A DNA stretch of 12,904 nt from contig JAKOUL010000052.1 in assembly GCA_029776735.1 (NCBI GenBank), positions 1 through 12,904 on the forward strand. Reading direction: 5' to 3'. Positions 1 to 7,350 of the stretch are shown here, piece by piece (within the stretch, counting starts at the first letter, position 1; each line of letters opens with the position of its first letter). Under the pieces are notes generated by a model, which ran no database searches, had not been told where the DNA came from, and was given only the letters and a program-made list of their open reading frames with translations. A program made the position numbers and the translations under genes. The stretch is from Dictyoglomota bacterium (GTDB lineage: Bacteria; Dictyoglomota; Dictyoglomia; Dictyoglomales; Dictyoglomaceae).

Positions 1-1
1 G

Positions 2-1054
2 CCTGGTTTTATTATGATACTACCAGACGAAAAAGATATAAATAAACTAAGCGGGTTTAAAGAGATCGTTAAGCTTTTTCAAGCTTTCTATGAGTATAAA
101 AATTGGATTGAGATTTTAGGTCTTGTAGATGTTTCTTCTTTGAATGAAACCATTGAAAAAGGTGAAGTTTCTGAGGTGATAAAAGTAGCAGAAGCACTGC
201 ACGAGAAGAAGATTGCACAGATTGCTGATGAAATCTGTTCTAAACTTCCAGATCTTAAACTGGTATTAATTGCTGGTCCTTCCTCAGCTGGAAAGACTAC
301 TTTTAGCAAGAGGCTTCAAATCCAATTAAAGGTTAATGGTTTAAACCCTATAGTAATTGAAACAGATGATTATTTCTTACCTCCTGAATATATAGCTCGG
401 GATGAATTTGGAAATTATGATTTTGATAATCCTAATGCTCTGGATATCCCTCTTCTTAATGAGCATCTAAATATCCTTATGAATGGCGGAGAGGTTGAGC
501 TTCCTCATTATAATTTTCAAAAGAGAAGGAGAGAAAAGTCAGGGAAGGTGGTAAAAATTGATAATAGAAGCATAATAGTAATGGAAGGAATTCATGCATT
601 AAATCTAGACTTAACAACACTTGTCCCAGGATATATGAAGTATCATATATTTGTAAGTGCTTTAACCCATCTTAATATTGATAATCAGAATAGGGTTCCT
701 ACTACTGATTCCAGACTTATAAGAAGAATTGTAAGGGATAGTATATTTAGAGGATATGGAGCCATAGATTCTATCAGACAATGGCCATCAGTAAGGAGAG
801 CAGAAGATCTTTATATATTTCCTACCCAGGAAATAGCTGATGTGATGTTTAACTCTGCCTTAGTATATGAATTTTCAGTTCTTAAACTTTTTGCAGAGCC
901 CATGTTAAAGGTTTTGCCATCTTATTATCCAGAGTATCCAGAGGCAAAAAGACTTCTTGATATCCTTTCCCACTTCTTACCTCTTTCTCCTACAGAGGTA
1001 CCTATGACTTCTATATTAAGAGAATTTATAGGGGGAAGTTCTTTTACTTACTAA
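2..1054 (+). CDS. Uridine/nucleoside kinase with TGS-type N-terminus, 5'-truncated by window edge
   Basis: Likely an ATP-dependent uridine/cytidine kinase of the phosphoribulokinase/uridine kinase P-loop family, acting in cytosolic pyrimidine salvage. The frame stays open to the window edge with no stop, and the first visible ATG (14) has no ribosome binding site. The protein therefore very probably begins upstream. Long members of this family (about 550 residues) carry a threonyl-tRNA-synthetase-like TGS region before the kinase, and the residues before the P-loop here (counted from the ATG at 14: LFQAF about 21-25, then [14 protein letters not shown] about 59-72) fit that linker. Kinase motifs: Walker [10 protein letters not shown] at 88-96, a DDYF motif near 117-120 (substrate/Mg region) and an EGIHALN motif near 195. 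The 3' end overlaps cysK tail to tail by 4 nt. Kinase fold is firm; the exact nucleoside substrate is not shown by sequence. Confidence 0.85.
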   Translation, partial: PGFIMILPDEKDINKLSGFKEIVKLFQAFYEYKNWIEILGLVDVSSLNETIEKGEVSEVIKVAEALHEKKIAQIADEICSKLPDLKLVLIAGPSSAGKTTFSKRLQIQLKVNGLNPIVIETDDYFLPPEYIARDEFGNYDFDNPNALDIPLLNEHLNILMNGGEVELPHYNFQKRRREKSGKVVKIDNRSIIVMEGIHALNLDLTTLVPGYMKYHIFVSALTHLNIDNQNRVPTTDSRLIRRIVRDSIFRGYGAIDSIRQWPSVRRAEDLYIFPTQEIADVMFNSALVYEFSVLKLFAEPMLKVLPSYYPEYPEAKRLLDILSHFLPLSPTEVPMTSILREFIGGSSFTY

Positions 1055-1986
1055 GTCCTATATTCTTCAAATAGCTCGGTAGAGATATATCTTTCTCCAG
1101 TATCAGGAAGAATTACTACAATCATTTTACCTTCATTTTCTTCTCTTTCAGCTACCTTTATGGCTGCATAAACAGCAGCGCCTGAAGATATTCCGCATAA
1201 AATACCTTCTTCTTTCATGAGTCTTTTAGCCATATTTATGGCATCAGAGTCTTCTACCTGAATGATCTCATCTAAAATCTTTGTATTTAGAACCTTTGGA
1301 ATAAAACCTGCTCCTATTCCTTGAATATTGTGAGAGGATGGTTTTCCTCCAGAAAGGACTGGAGATTTTGCAGGCTCAACTGCTATGATTTTTACCTCAG
1401 GTTTTTTGGATTTTAATGCCTCACCTATTCCTGTTAGGGTTCCTCCAGTTCCTACTCCTCCCACTACTATATCTACTTTTCCATCGGTATCTCTCCATAT
1501 CTCCTCTGCAGTAGCTATCCTATGAATTTCAGGATTTGCAGGATTTTCAAACTGCATTGGGACAAAATATTTCTCTGGCTCTTTCTCTACAATCTCCTGC
1601 AATTTATTGATAGCTCCTTGCATACCTTTTTCCTTAGGCGTAAGGATAATTTCAGCTCCAAAAGCACGAAGAAGAGCTCTTCTCTCAAGACTCATATTTT
1701 CAGGCATTACTAAGATTAACTTATATCCTTTTACAGCACATATAAAAGCAAGAGCAATTCCTGTATTCCCAGATGTAGGTTCTATGATTATCGTATCTTT
1801 ATTTAATTTTCCTTCTTTTTCTGCGGAATCTATCATAGAAAATCCAATTCTATCCTTTACACTTCCTGCTGGGTTAAAAAATTCAAGCTTTGCAATTACT
1901 TCCGCATAACAATTTTTTGTAATACTATTTAATCTTACCAAGGGGGTATTACCTATAAGTTCAATAATATTATTTGCTATTTTCAT
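1051..1986 (-). CDS. cysK: Cysteine synthase (O-acetylserine sulfhydrylase), PLP enzyme
   Basis: Makes L-cysteine from O-acetyl-L-serine and sulfide in the cytosol. At 311 residues it has the usual family length and is complete. Visible motifs in order: NTPLVRL at 13-19; the PLP Schiff-base lysine K44 in GSVKDR; the substrate loop TSGNTG at 71-76; the phosphate-binding GTGGT at 179-183; GIGAGF at 223-228; and SSGAA at 267-271, whose serine contacts the pyridine nitrogen of PLP. The ATG at 1986 has a good GGAGGG Shine-Dalgarno (complement at 1993-1998) six bases upstream. It lies 23 nt downstream of lexA on the same strand with no terminator between, so the two are probably co-transcribed. A cystathionine beta-synthase role is less likely because there is no CBS regulatory domain. 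CysK versus CysM cannot be separated firmly by eye. Confidence 0.95.
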   Translation of the reverse strand: MKIANNIIELIGNTPLVRLNSITKNCYAEVIAKLEFFNPAGSVKDRIGFSMIDSAEKEGKLNKDTIIIEPTSGNTGIALAFICAVKGYKLILVMPENMSLERRALLRAFGAEIILTPKEKGMQGAINKLQEIVEKEPEKYFVPMQFENPANPEIHRIATAEEIWRDTDGKVDIVVGGVGTGGTLTGIGEALKSKKPEVKIIAVEPAKSPVLSGGKPSSHNIQGIGAGFIPKVLNTKILDEIIQVEDSDAINMAKRLMKEEGILCGISSGAAVYAAIKVAEREENEGKMIVVILPDTGERYISTELFEEYRT

Positions 1987-1998
1987 GGTAAGCCCTCC
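1987..1998 (-). promoter_or_regulatory. Ribosome binding site of cysK
   Basis: GGAGGG on the minus strand (CCCTCC at 1993-1998) with a 6-nt spacer to the ATG at 1986. It lies in the 23-nt gap between lexA and cysK, supporting independent translation initiation on a shared transcript. Confidence 0.7.
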
Positions 1999-2009
1999 AT
2001 TATTTAATG

Positions 2010-2618
2010 TTATCTAAAAATTCTGTAAAGTCCTATTACTTTTCCAATGATAGAAAAAGGTGGATATATAATAGAATATTTTTCATTAGCAGGTTTAAGG
2101 CAAAAAGTACCATTCTCTTCAGAGAATATCTTTACTGTGGACTCATCCCCTATAAGTGCCACTACAATATCTCCTTTATTTGCAAAATTCTGCTTTTGTA
2201 CAATGACTAAATCTCCATCAAGAATATGAGCACCTTCCATACTATCTCCTTTTACTTTAAGGAGAAATGCCCCTTCTTTACTCTTTACAATCCTTTCAGG
2301 GACAGGAATATAATCATCTATAATTTCAGGAGATTCTACTGGAATACCAGCCTTTATAATACCTAAAAGAGGAAGATAGGCATAATTTTCTCCTGAGAAG
2401 TTTTTTAAATAAAATCTTCCATTTTCATCCTGGCTAAGATATCCCTTTTTTACAAGAGCCTTCATGTGAAAAAAGCTTGAACCTGAGGAATTAAATCCAA
2501 GAGCTTTTGAGACCTCTCTTACTGTAGGGAATCTACCTTCTCTTTCCCAGAAGTCTTTTATAAATTCCAGTACTTCTTTTTGCTTTTTGCTTAACGTTTG
2601 CATGTTAAAGTTTATCAT
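2010..2618 (-). CDS. lexA: LexA repressor, SOS regulator with self-cleaving S24 domain
   Basis: Transcriptional repressor that self-cleaves when RecA filaments form. Numbered from the ATG at 2618: winged helix domain about 7-72; scissile Ala90-Gly91 in IKAGIPV; catalytic Ser126 in GDSM; catalytic Lys163 in STVKIF. All residues for autoproteolysis are present. The family start pattern (M-x-x-L-[ST]-x-x-Q-x-x-V-L-x-F-I) fits the internal ATG at 2603 (Met6) a little better, which would give 197 residues. Neither start has a visible Shine-Dalgarno, so the mRNA may be leaderless or weakly initiated. The recognition-helix region ([13 protein letters not shown], 43-55) differs from the common SPSTVHRHLKAL type, so the operator may differ too. 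I see no E. coli or Bacillus type SOS box upstream. First gene of a probable lexA-cysK unit. Confidence 0.95.
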   Translation of the reverse strand: MINFNMQTLSKKQKEVLEFIKDFWEREGRFPTVREVSKALGFNSSGSSFFHMKALVKKGYLSQDENGRFYLKNFSGENYAYLPLLGIIKAGIPVESPEIIDDYIPVPERIVKSKEGAFLLKVKGDSMEGAHILDGDLVIVQKQNFANKGDIVVALIGDESTVKIFSEENGTFCLKPANEKYSIIYPPFSIIGKVIGLYRIFR

Positions 2619-2624
2619 AAACTA

Positions 2625-2652
2625 TTGACATAAAAAAGATTTTTAGTAAAAT
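2625..2652 (+). promoter_or_regulatory. Sigma70-type promoter for the porin-like gene
   Basis: A perfect -35 TTGACA (2625-2630), a 16-nt spacer and a -10 TAAAAT (2647-2652) point to the plus strand, giving a predicted start near 2659 and a leader of about 155 nt before the ATG at 2817. The -35 sits only 7 bp from the lexA start codon, so polymerase here and lexA transcription could interfere. The same TTGACA-16-TAAAAT layout recurs before grpE. Confidence 0.75.
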
Positions 2653-2659
2653 AACAGTT

Positions 2660-2816
2660 AGTTAAGAAAATTTTGAGGTGGCAAGAAAGGAGGTGAAAGA
2701 GAAACCTTTAGGTTGCCCCTCAAAACAAAGAAACTGGTAAGGGAAGGGTACGTAACTTACCAGTGAATTATAAAGTTTATTTTAAAAAATTAAAATCCTA
2801 AGGGGGTCAAAGAGAT
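2660..2816 (+). promoter_or_regulatory. Structured 5' leader RNA, candidate cis-regulatory element
   Basis: Two strong hairpins can be drawn. Hairpin 1: TTTTGAGG (2671-2678) pairs with CCTCAAAA (2718-2725), then GGCAA (2680-2684) with TTGCC (2713-2717), one bulged T (2679); inside it AAAGG (2686-2690) can pair with CCTTT (2705-2709). Hairpin 2: ACTGGTAAG (2733-2741) pairs perfectly with CTTACCAGT (2756-2764), 14-nt loop. There is no U-tract after hairpin 2, so it is not an obvious terminator. Positions 2684-2696 match the complement of the common 16S rRNA 3' end over 13 bases but no start codon follows at normal distance. The true ribosome binding site AGGGGG lies at 2801-2806. I recognise no known riboswitch. 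A conserved RNA called Dictyoglomi-1 has been reported from Dictyoglomus; I cannot recall its consensus, so identity is only a possibility. Confidence 0.55.
2801..2816 (+). promoter_or_regulatory. Ribosome binding site of the porin-like gene
   Basis: AAGGGGGT (2800-2807) can pair with the anti-Shine-Dalgarno ACCUCCUU over eight bases, including one G-U pair, 9-10 nt before the ATG at 2817. This site fixes the start of the gene. Confidence 0.65.
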
Positions 2817-3902
2817 ATGAAGAAATTAGGTTTATTATTGGTTCTCGTTCTTTTAGTGGTTCCTGCATTTGCTGCTAATATAAGCACGTCAAGCTGGATT
2901 GGTGTAGGATTTCATACCAGACTTCTTCCATTTCCCGAATATGGTCTAGCATGGGGTACATGGGGTAGTGGAAATATCAGCTACTCCTTATCTGGGAGCT
3001 CTAATTTAGGATCTGTCAATGCTGGTATCAATATAGATGTTCCTGTTGGAGCCCTGGTGGATCAGTGGATATCTGGGACCATTACCTTCTCCAAAGTGGC
3101 AGGAATGTTAGATCTATCCTTCCATAAGGGGACTTTAGGTGTGGACTCTGCAAGACTTCTTGTTAGTGGATTTGATGGGAGTGGTACAGGTATTAAAGCA
3201 GTAGTGGGAGTAGCTCCATTAAAAGTTACTGTAGGATATGCTCCTGCTGATAGTTGGTGGAAGTCTGATTTCTTAACAGATGCTGCTCTTGCTGTAAGAG
3301 GAGATGTTTCTCTATCTGCACCACTAGCTGTATCTGCTTATGGCTTAGTTACAAAAGCTACTGCTACAACTGCTATAAACTATGCAGTAGGTGCTTCTGC
3401 AACTCCTATTTCTACTCCTGTAAGCCTTACTGTATATGGTGAAGTAGCAAGCTCTGACCAACTTGTTGGTGCTACAGTGAAAGCTCTTGGTGGGAAAGTA
3501 ACAGTAGATGGAAATTACAAACTTCAGTCTCAAGGTATTTTCCTTTCTGCTACAGTAGATGGTATAGTACCAAACTTAAAAGCTTATGTAGAATATAATA
3601 CTGCAGAGACCTATACTATATACGGTTATGTATCTGCCTCAGCACCTGTTCCAGTAGGCTCTCTTTCTCTTGGCGGTGCTGTAGCTAGCGGATCAGATAC
3701 TCTATTTGGTGGATTTGCACTATGGTCTGTTTCTCTTGGCGGTGGAGTAAGTCATGATCTATTGTTAGGCTATGGCTTTGACTGGGATGATTACAGCAGT
3801 AATGGTTGGTATAGAGGAAACTTAACATTAGCAGATAACCTCTGGGGAGCTGATGTAAAAGGCAAGTTCTACGCAGAAAGCAAGTTAATGATTGGCTTCT
3901 AA
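2817..3902 (+). CDS. Secreted porin-like outer-membrane beta-barrel protein
   Basis: A 361-residue protein I do not recognise by family, but whose character is clear. Residues 1-20 are a signal peptide: MKK, a Leu/Val-rich core and an AFA-A cleavage region (cut after about residue 19). The mature part is rich in Gly, Ser, Ala, Val, Tyr and Trp and alternates polar and hydrophobic residues in short beta-strand-like stretches throughout, with no helices or cytosolic motifs. The last residue is Phe, with Ile and Leu at -3 and -5, resembling the C-terminal beta-signal read by the BAM complex. It has a strong promoter, a long structured leader and its own terminator, so it is probably an abundant, monocistronic surface protein. 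A porin role is inference; an S-layer-like or adhesin role cannot be excluded. No cysteines, lipobox or SLH domain are seen. Confidence 0.75.
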   Translation: MKKLGLLLVLVLLVVPAFAANISTSSWIGVGFHTRLLPFPEYGLAWGTWGSGNISYSLSGSSNLGSVNAGINIDVPVGALVDQWISGTITFSKVAGMLDLSFHKGTLGVDSARLLVSGFDGSGTGIKAVVGVAPLKVTVGYAPADSWWKSDFLTDAALAVRGDVSLSAPLAVSAYGLVTKATATTAINYAVGASATPISTPVSLTVYGEVASSDQLVGATVKALGGKVTVDGNYKLQSQGIFLSATVDGIVPNLKAYVEYNTAETYTIYGYVSASAPVPVGSLSLGGAVASGSDTLFGGFALWSVSLGGGVSHDLLLGYGFDWDDYSSNGWYRGNLTLADNLWGADVKGKFYAESKLMIGF

Positions 3903-3919
3903 ATAATATTTAGGAGTAG

Positions 3920-3950
3920 AGCCCCCCAAAGAACTTGGGGGGCTTTTTTT
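3920..3950 (+). terminator. Rho-independent terminator after porin-like gene
   Basis: AGCCCCCCAA (3920-3929) pairs perfectly with TTGGGGGGCT (3935-3944) around a 5-nt loop and is followed by a run of seven T (3944-3950). It lies 18 bases after the stop codon. Confidence 0.95.
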
Positions 3951-3967
3951 ATTTAAGGAGTAATAAA

Positions 3968-4354
3968 GTGGAAGAGATTTCCCAAAGGTTAAAAGAGTTA
4001 AAAGTTGCTATTTTATATCTTTTTGGTTCCTCGGTTTTGGGAACTGAGAGAGAAGATAGTGATGTGGATATTGGTGTAGTTTTTTTAGATGATAACATTC
4101 TTAAAGACTCTTTGAAGGTTTATAATGCTCTCTATGAGATTCTTTCTCCTATTTTCCTAGAAAAAGAACTGGATATTGTATTTTTAGATAGGGCACCTTT
4201 GACTTTGAAATTTGAGGTCGTAACTACAGGAAGGGTAATATATAAAATTTCAGAATATTATGATTGCAATTATAAAGAGAAAGTAGTAAAAGAATATATA
4301 GATTTTAAACCTCTTTTAGATGAACAAGATCAGGAACTTTTGAAAAGATTATGA
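3968..4354 (+). CDS. MNT-type nucleotidyltransferase (MntA-like), no HEPN partner nearby
   Basis: A small protein (128 residues) of the minimal nucleotidyltransferase fold. From the GTG at 3968: GSS at 20-22 and DVD at 32-34 make the signature G-S-x10-D-x-D, and Asp69 in LDIVFLD is in place as third acidic residue, so the active site appears intact. The C-terminus (DFKPLLDEQDQELLKRL) resembles MntA-type proteins. In MntA-HepT systems such a protein neutralises the HEPN toxin HepT by transferring AMP to it. Here no HEPN gene adjoins: upstream is the porin-like gene, downstream the convergent dnaJ, 7 nt away. The GTG start is chosen because AAGGAG (3955-3960) lies 7 nt before it; a longer reading would begin inside the preceding terminator. 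It may be a solitary housekeeping or orphan antitoxin-like enzyme. Substrate unknown. Confidence 0.8.
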   Translation: MEEISQRLKELKVAILYLFGSSVLGTEREDSDVDIGVVFLDDNILKDSLKVYNALYEILSPIFLEKELDIVFLDRAPLTLKFEVVTTGRVIYKISEYYDCNYKEKVVKEYIDFKPLLDEQDQELLKRL

Positions 4355-4361
4355 ATAAACC

Positions 4362-5525
4362 TCACGATCCTTTCTTGAATGCTTCCTTTATTTGATCAAA
4401 AAAATTTTTACCATTTTCCTCTATATTTATTCCTCTTACTTTTGCAAGTTCCAAAAGAAGTTCTTTTTCTTTTAAAGAGAGATTTTTGGGTACTGTAATG
4501 AGTACTTTTATCTTCTGGTCTCCTCTTCGGGAAGGATTGTTTAAATAGGGTATTCCTTTTCCTTTTAGGGTTATTACTTCACCTGTTTGAGTCCCAGGCT
4601 TTATAGATATCTTTTCATTCCCTTCTAATGTTGGAATCTCTATTTCTCCACCTAAGATAGCTGTTAGATAATCTACAGGCAGATCTATCCATATATCTTC
4701 TCCGTCTCTTTTGAAGATCTTATGAGGCTCTACATGTACATATATGTAGATATCTCCGTTTGGTCCTCCATATTCTCCTGATTCTCCTTCTCCTGAAAGT
4801 CTTATTACATATCCATCATCTACTCCAGCTGGGACTTTAAACTCAATCCTTCTTTTGTTTCTTACCTTACCAGTGCCACGACATTCACGGCATGGTTTTG
4901 AAATGAATTTTCCTGTTCCTCCACACTTAGGACATGTGGTCACTTGAACAAATTGACCAAAAGGTGTTTGTCTTGCCTGTCTTACCTGTCCTGTTCCATT
5001 GCACATATCACAGGTTACAGGTGAGGTGCCAGGTTCTGCTCCACTTCCCCCACATACATTACATGTCTCAAGTCTTGTAACATAGATCTCTTTTTTGCTA
5101 CCAAAAGCAGCCTCTTCTAAGGTAATATGGATATCAGCTCTTAAATCTGCCCCCTTTCTTGGAGATCTTCGTGTTTCCCTTCTTCCAAATATGTCTCCAA
5201 AGATAGTATCTCCAAAAAAGTCTGAAAAGATATCTTCAAAAGTTCTTCCAAAATTGCCAAAGTCCTGAGGTCCCCAGCCTTGATTTCCATATCCTGAGAA
5301 GTCTCCCGCTGCATTTCCGAATCGGTCATACTGAGCTCTCTTTTGAGGGTCGGAAAGTACCTCATAGGCTTCATTAATCTCTTTAAATTTATCCTGGGCA
5401 CCCGGATCCTTATTTAGATCCGGGTGATATTGCCTAACTAATTTTCTATATGCCTTTTTTATGTCTTCCTGAGTAGCATTTCGTTCTACACCCAGGATCT
5501 CATAATAATCTTTTTGAGTGGGCAT
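4362..5525 (-). CDS. dnaJ: Chaperone DnaJ (Hsp40, type I)
   Basis: Co-chaperone that delivers unfolded clients to DnaK and stimulates its ATPase, in the cytosol. 387 residues with full type I layout: J domain 5-70 with HPD at 34-36; Gly/Phe-rich linker about 70-115; four zinc-binding repeats CNVCGGSG (155-162), CDMCNGTG (172-179), CPKCGGTG (198-205) and CRECRGTG (212-219); then the C-terminal substrate-binding barrel and dimerisation region. All zinc cysteines are present. The ATG at 5525 has an AAGGTG Shine-Dalgarno (complement 5533-5538) and sits one base after the dnaK stop, so it is last in the grpE-dnaK-dnaJ operon and co-induced with it. I see no clear terminator hairpin between its stop and the convergent neighbour. 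Confidence 0.98.
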   Translation of the reverse strand: MPTQKDYYEILGVERNATQEDIKKAYRKLVRQYHPDLNKDPGAQDKFKEINEAYEVLSDPQKRAQYDRFGNAAGDFSGYGNQGWGPQDFGNFGRTFEDIFSDFFGDTIFGDIFGRRETRRSPRKGADLRADIHITLEEAAFGSKKEIYVTRLETCNVCGGSGAEPGTSPVTCDMCNGTGQVRQARQTPFGQFVQVTTCPKCGGTGKFISKPCRECRGTGKVRNKRRIEFKVPAGVDDGYVIRLSGEGESGEYGGPNGDIYIYVHVEPHKIFKRDGEDIWIDLPVDYLTAILGGEIEIPTLEGNEKISIKPGTQTGEVITLKGKGIPYLNNPSRRGDQKIKVLITVPKNLSLKEKELLLELAKVRGINIEENGKNFFDQIKEAFKKGS

Positions 5526-5526
5526 A

Positions 5527-7350
5527 TTAATTCACCTTATAGTCTCCATCAATAGTTTTTCCTTCAGGATTTTCTTGAGAAGATTCTCCCTGCCCAGGAT
5601 TTGAAGAGGATCCTGCAGTCTGGTACATTACCTGTCCAATCTCACCCAAGGCTTGGGTAAGCTCTTCCATCCCTTTTTTCACAGATTCTACATCTATCTT
5701 CTCAGGTTTGATTAATTCTTCTAAGCTTTTAATCTTCTCTTCTGCTTTCTCTACCAAATCTTTACTTACCTTATCACCATAGTCACTTATTGTTTTTCTT
5801 GCAGTATAGATAAGTTGCTCTGCTTGGTTCCTTGTTTCAATCTCTTCTCTTCTCTTTCTATCCTCCTCTTCAAATTTTTTAGCTTCTTCAGTCATTCTTT
5901 TAATTTCATTTTCATCTAATCTTATGGCGTTAGAGATTGTAATTCTCTGCTCCTTACCTGTTGCTTTATCCTTTGCAGAGACATGGACAATTCCATTGAC
6001 ATCTATATCAAATGTAACTTCAATTTGTGGTATTCCACGAGGAGCAGGAGGAATTCCATCTAACATAAATCTTCCAAGGGAGATATTATCCTTAGCAAGA
6101 GCCCTTTCCCCCTGAAGAACATGGATCTCTACACTGGTTTGATAATCTGCAGCGGTAGTAAAGATCTGGCTCTTAGAAACAGGAATAGAAGTATTTCTAT
6201 CAATAATCTTTGTGAATACGCCACCAAGAGTTTCAATCCCAAGGGAGAGTGGTGTTACATCTACAAGTACAATATCTCTTATCTCTCCACCTATTACTCC
6301 TGCCTGAATAGCTGCACCAAGAGCTACTGCCTCATCTGGATTAACATTTCTTTGGGGTTCTCTTCCAAAATATTTCTTAATCCAGTCCTGAATACATGGC
6401 ATACGAGTTGCTCCACCCACTAAGATAATCTTATCAATTTGGGACGGACTAAGTCCTGCATCAGAGAGTGCTCTTTCTGTTGGTCCCTTAGTTTTTTCTA
6501 CTAAGTCATAAGTTAATTCTTCAAATTTTGCTCTGGTCAATGTATAAGATAAGTGTAGTGGAGTGTTTCCTTTCATTGCAATAAAGGGAAGATTGATTTC
6601 TGTAGAAATTTTTGAAGACAGCTCAATCTTTGCCTTTTCTGCTGCCTCATATAGTCTTTGTAGAGCAGTTTTATCCTCTTTTAAGTTAATCCCATGTTCT
6701 CCCATAAAGTTTTCAATTAACCAGTTTACAATTTTTTCATCAAAGTCATCTCCACCAAGTCTATTGTTTCCTGCAGTGGCGATAACTTCAAATACCCCTT
6801 CTCCAATCTCTAAGATGGAGACATCAAAGGTACCACCGCCCAGGTCAAATACAAGGATTTTTTGATGTCCTTCTTTATCAAGTCCATAAGCTAATGCAGC
6901 AGCTGTTGGCTCGTTTATTATCCTTACCACATCTAAGCCTGCAATAGCACCTGCATCCTTTGTAGCTTGTCTTTGAGCATCACTAAAGTATGCTGGTACA
7001 GTAATTACTGCCTTTTCAATTTTTTCTCCTAAGTATGCTTCTGCATCATTCTTTAATTTTCTTAAAATCATTGCAGAGATTTCTTGTGGGGTATATTCCT
7101 TATCATCAATCTTTACTTTATAATTTGTCCCCATATTTCTTTTAATGGATCTTATAGTTCTTTCTGCATTGATAATAGCTTGCCTTTTAGCGGGTTCTCC
7201 TACTAAAAGTTGCCCATCTTTTGTGAAAGCAACCACTGATGGAGTAAGCCTGCTTCCTTCTGCATTAGGGATTATTACAGGTCTACCTCCTTCTAAATAT
7301 GCTATAAGAGAGTTTGTAGTTCCCAAATCTATTCCTACAATTTTAGCCAT
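5527..7350 (-). CDS. dnaK: Chaperone DnaK (Hsp70)
   Basis: ATP-driven Hsp70 chaperone working with DnaJ and GrpE. 607 residues. Visible signatures: GIDLGTTNS at 6-14 (phosphate 1), the [12 protein letters not shown] segment (connect 1), [12 protein letters not shown] (phosphate 2) and [10 protein letters not shown] (adenosine region), followed by the beta-sandwich substrate domain and a helical lid. The N-terminal lobe between about residues 65 and 95 runs straight from SIKRNMG to the TPQEIS segment and so lacks the roughly 23-residue insertion found in proteobacterial DnaK. The C-terminal tail is Ser/Gly/Asn-rich and ends DGDYKVN rather than the EEVD-like ends of many homologues. Start ATG (7350) has an excellent AGGAGGT site (complement 7359-7365) and overlaps the end of grpE by 8 nt; dnaJ follows after 1 nt. 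Confidence 0.99.
   Translation of the reverse strand: MAKIVGIDLGTTNSLIAYLEGGRPVIIPNAEGSRLTPSVVAFTKDGQLLVGEPAKRQAIINAERTIRSIKRNMGTNYKVKIDDKEYTPQEISAMILRKLKNDAEAYLGEKIEKAVITVPAYFSDAQRQATKDAGAIAGLDVVRIINEPTAAALAYGLDKEGHQKILVFDLGGGTFDVSILEIGEGVFEVIATAGNNRLGGDDFDEKIVNWLIENFMGEHGINLKEDKTALQRLYEAAEKAKIELSSKISTEINLPFIAMKGNTPLHLSYTLTRAKFEELTYDLVEKTKGPTERALSDAGLSPSQIDKIILVGGATRMPCIQDWIKKYFGREPQRNVNPDEAVALGAAIQAGVIGGEIRDIVLVDVTPLSLGIETLGGVFTKIIDRNTSIPVSKSQIFTTAADYQTSVEIHVLQGERALAKDNISLGRFMLDGIPPAPRGIPQIEVTFDIDVNGIVHVSAKDKATGKEQRITISNAIRLDENEIKRMTEEAKKFEEEDRKRREEIETRNQAEQLIYTARKTISDYGDKVSKDLVEKAEEKIKSLEELIKPEKIDVESVKKGMEELTQALGEIGQVMYQTAGSSSNPGQGESSQENPEGKTIDGDYKVN

Noticed and set aside
1607..1909. 100-codon plus-strand frame opposite cysK
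   Set aside because: Shadow of a clear PLP enzyme; no ribosome site and no protein-like motifs.
2733..2764. Leader hairpin 2 as an intrinsic terminator/attenuator
   Set aside because: No U-tract follows the stem; the next bases are GAATTATAAAG.
2660..2816. Known riboswitch (cobalamin, TPP, SAM, c-di-GMP, ykkC types)
   Set aside because: None of the conserved core boxes I know for these classes is present, and the downstream gene does not fit.
3300..3460. Ala/Thr/Val-rich repeats in the porin-like gene as DNA repeats
   Set aside because: They reflect beta-strand composition; I see no exact tandem unit at the DNA level.
3935..3967. Longer start (TTG at 3935) for the nucleotidyltransferase gene
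   Set aside because: It lies inside the terminator stem of the preceding gene and has no ribosome site; the GTG at 3968 has AAGGAG at correct spacing and fits the family length.
6121..6865. Plus-strand frames opposite dnaK
   Set aside because: Mirror frames of a highly conserved gene with no independent start signals.
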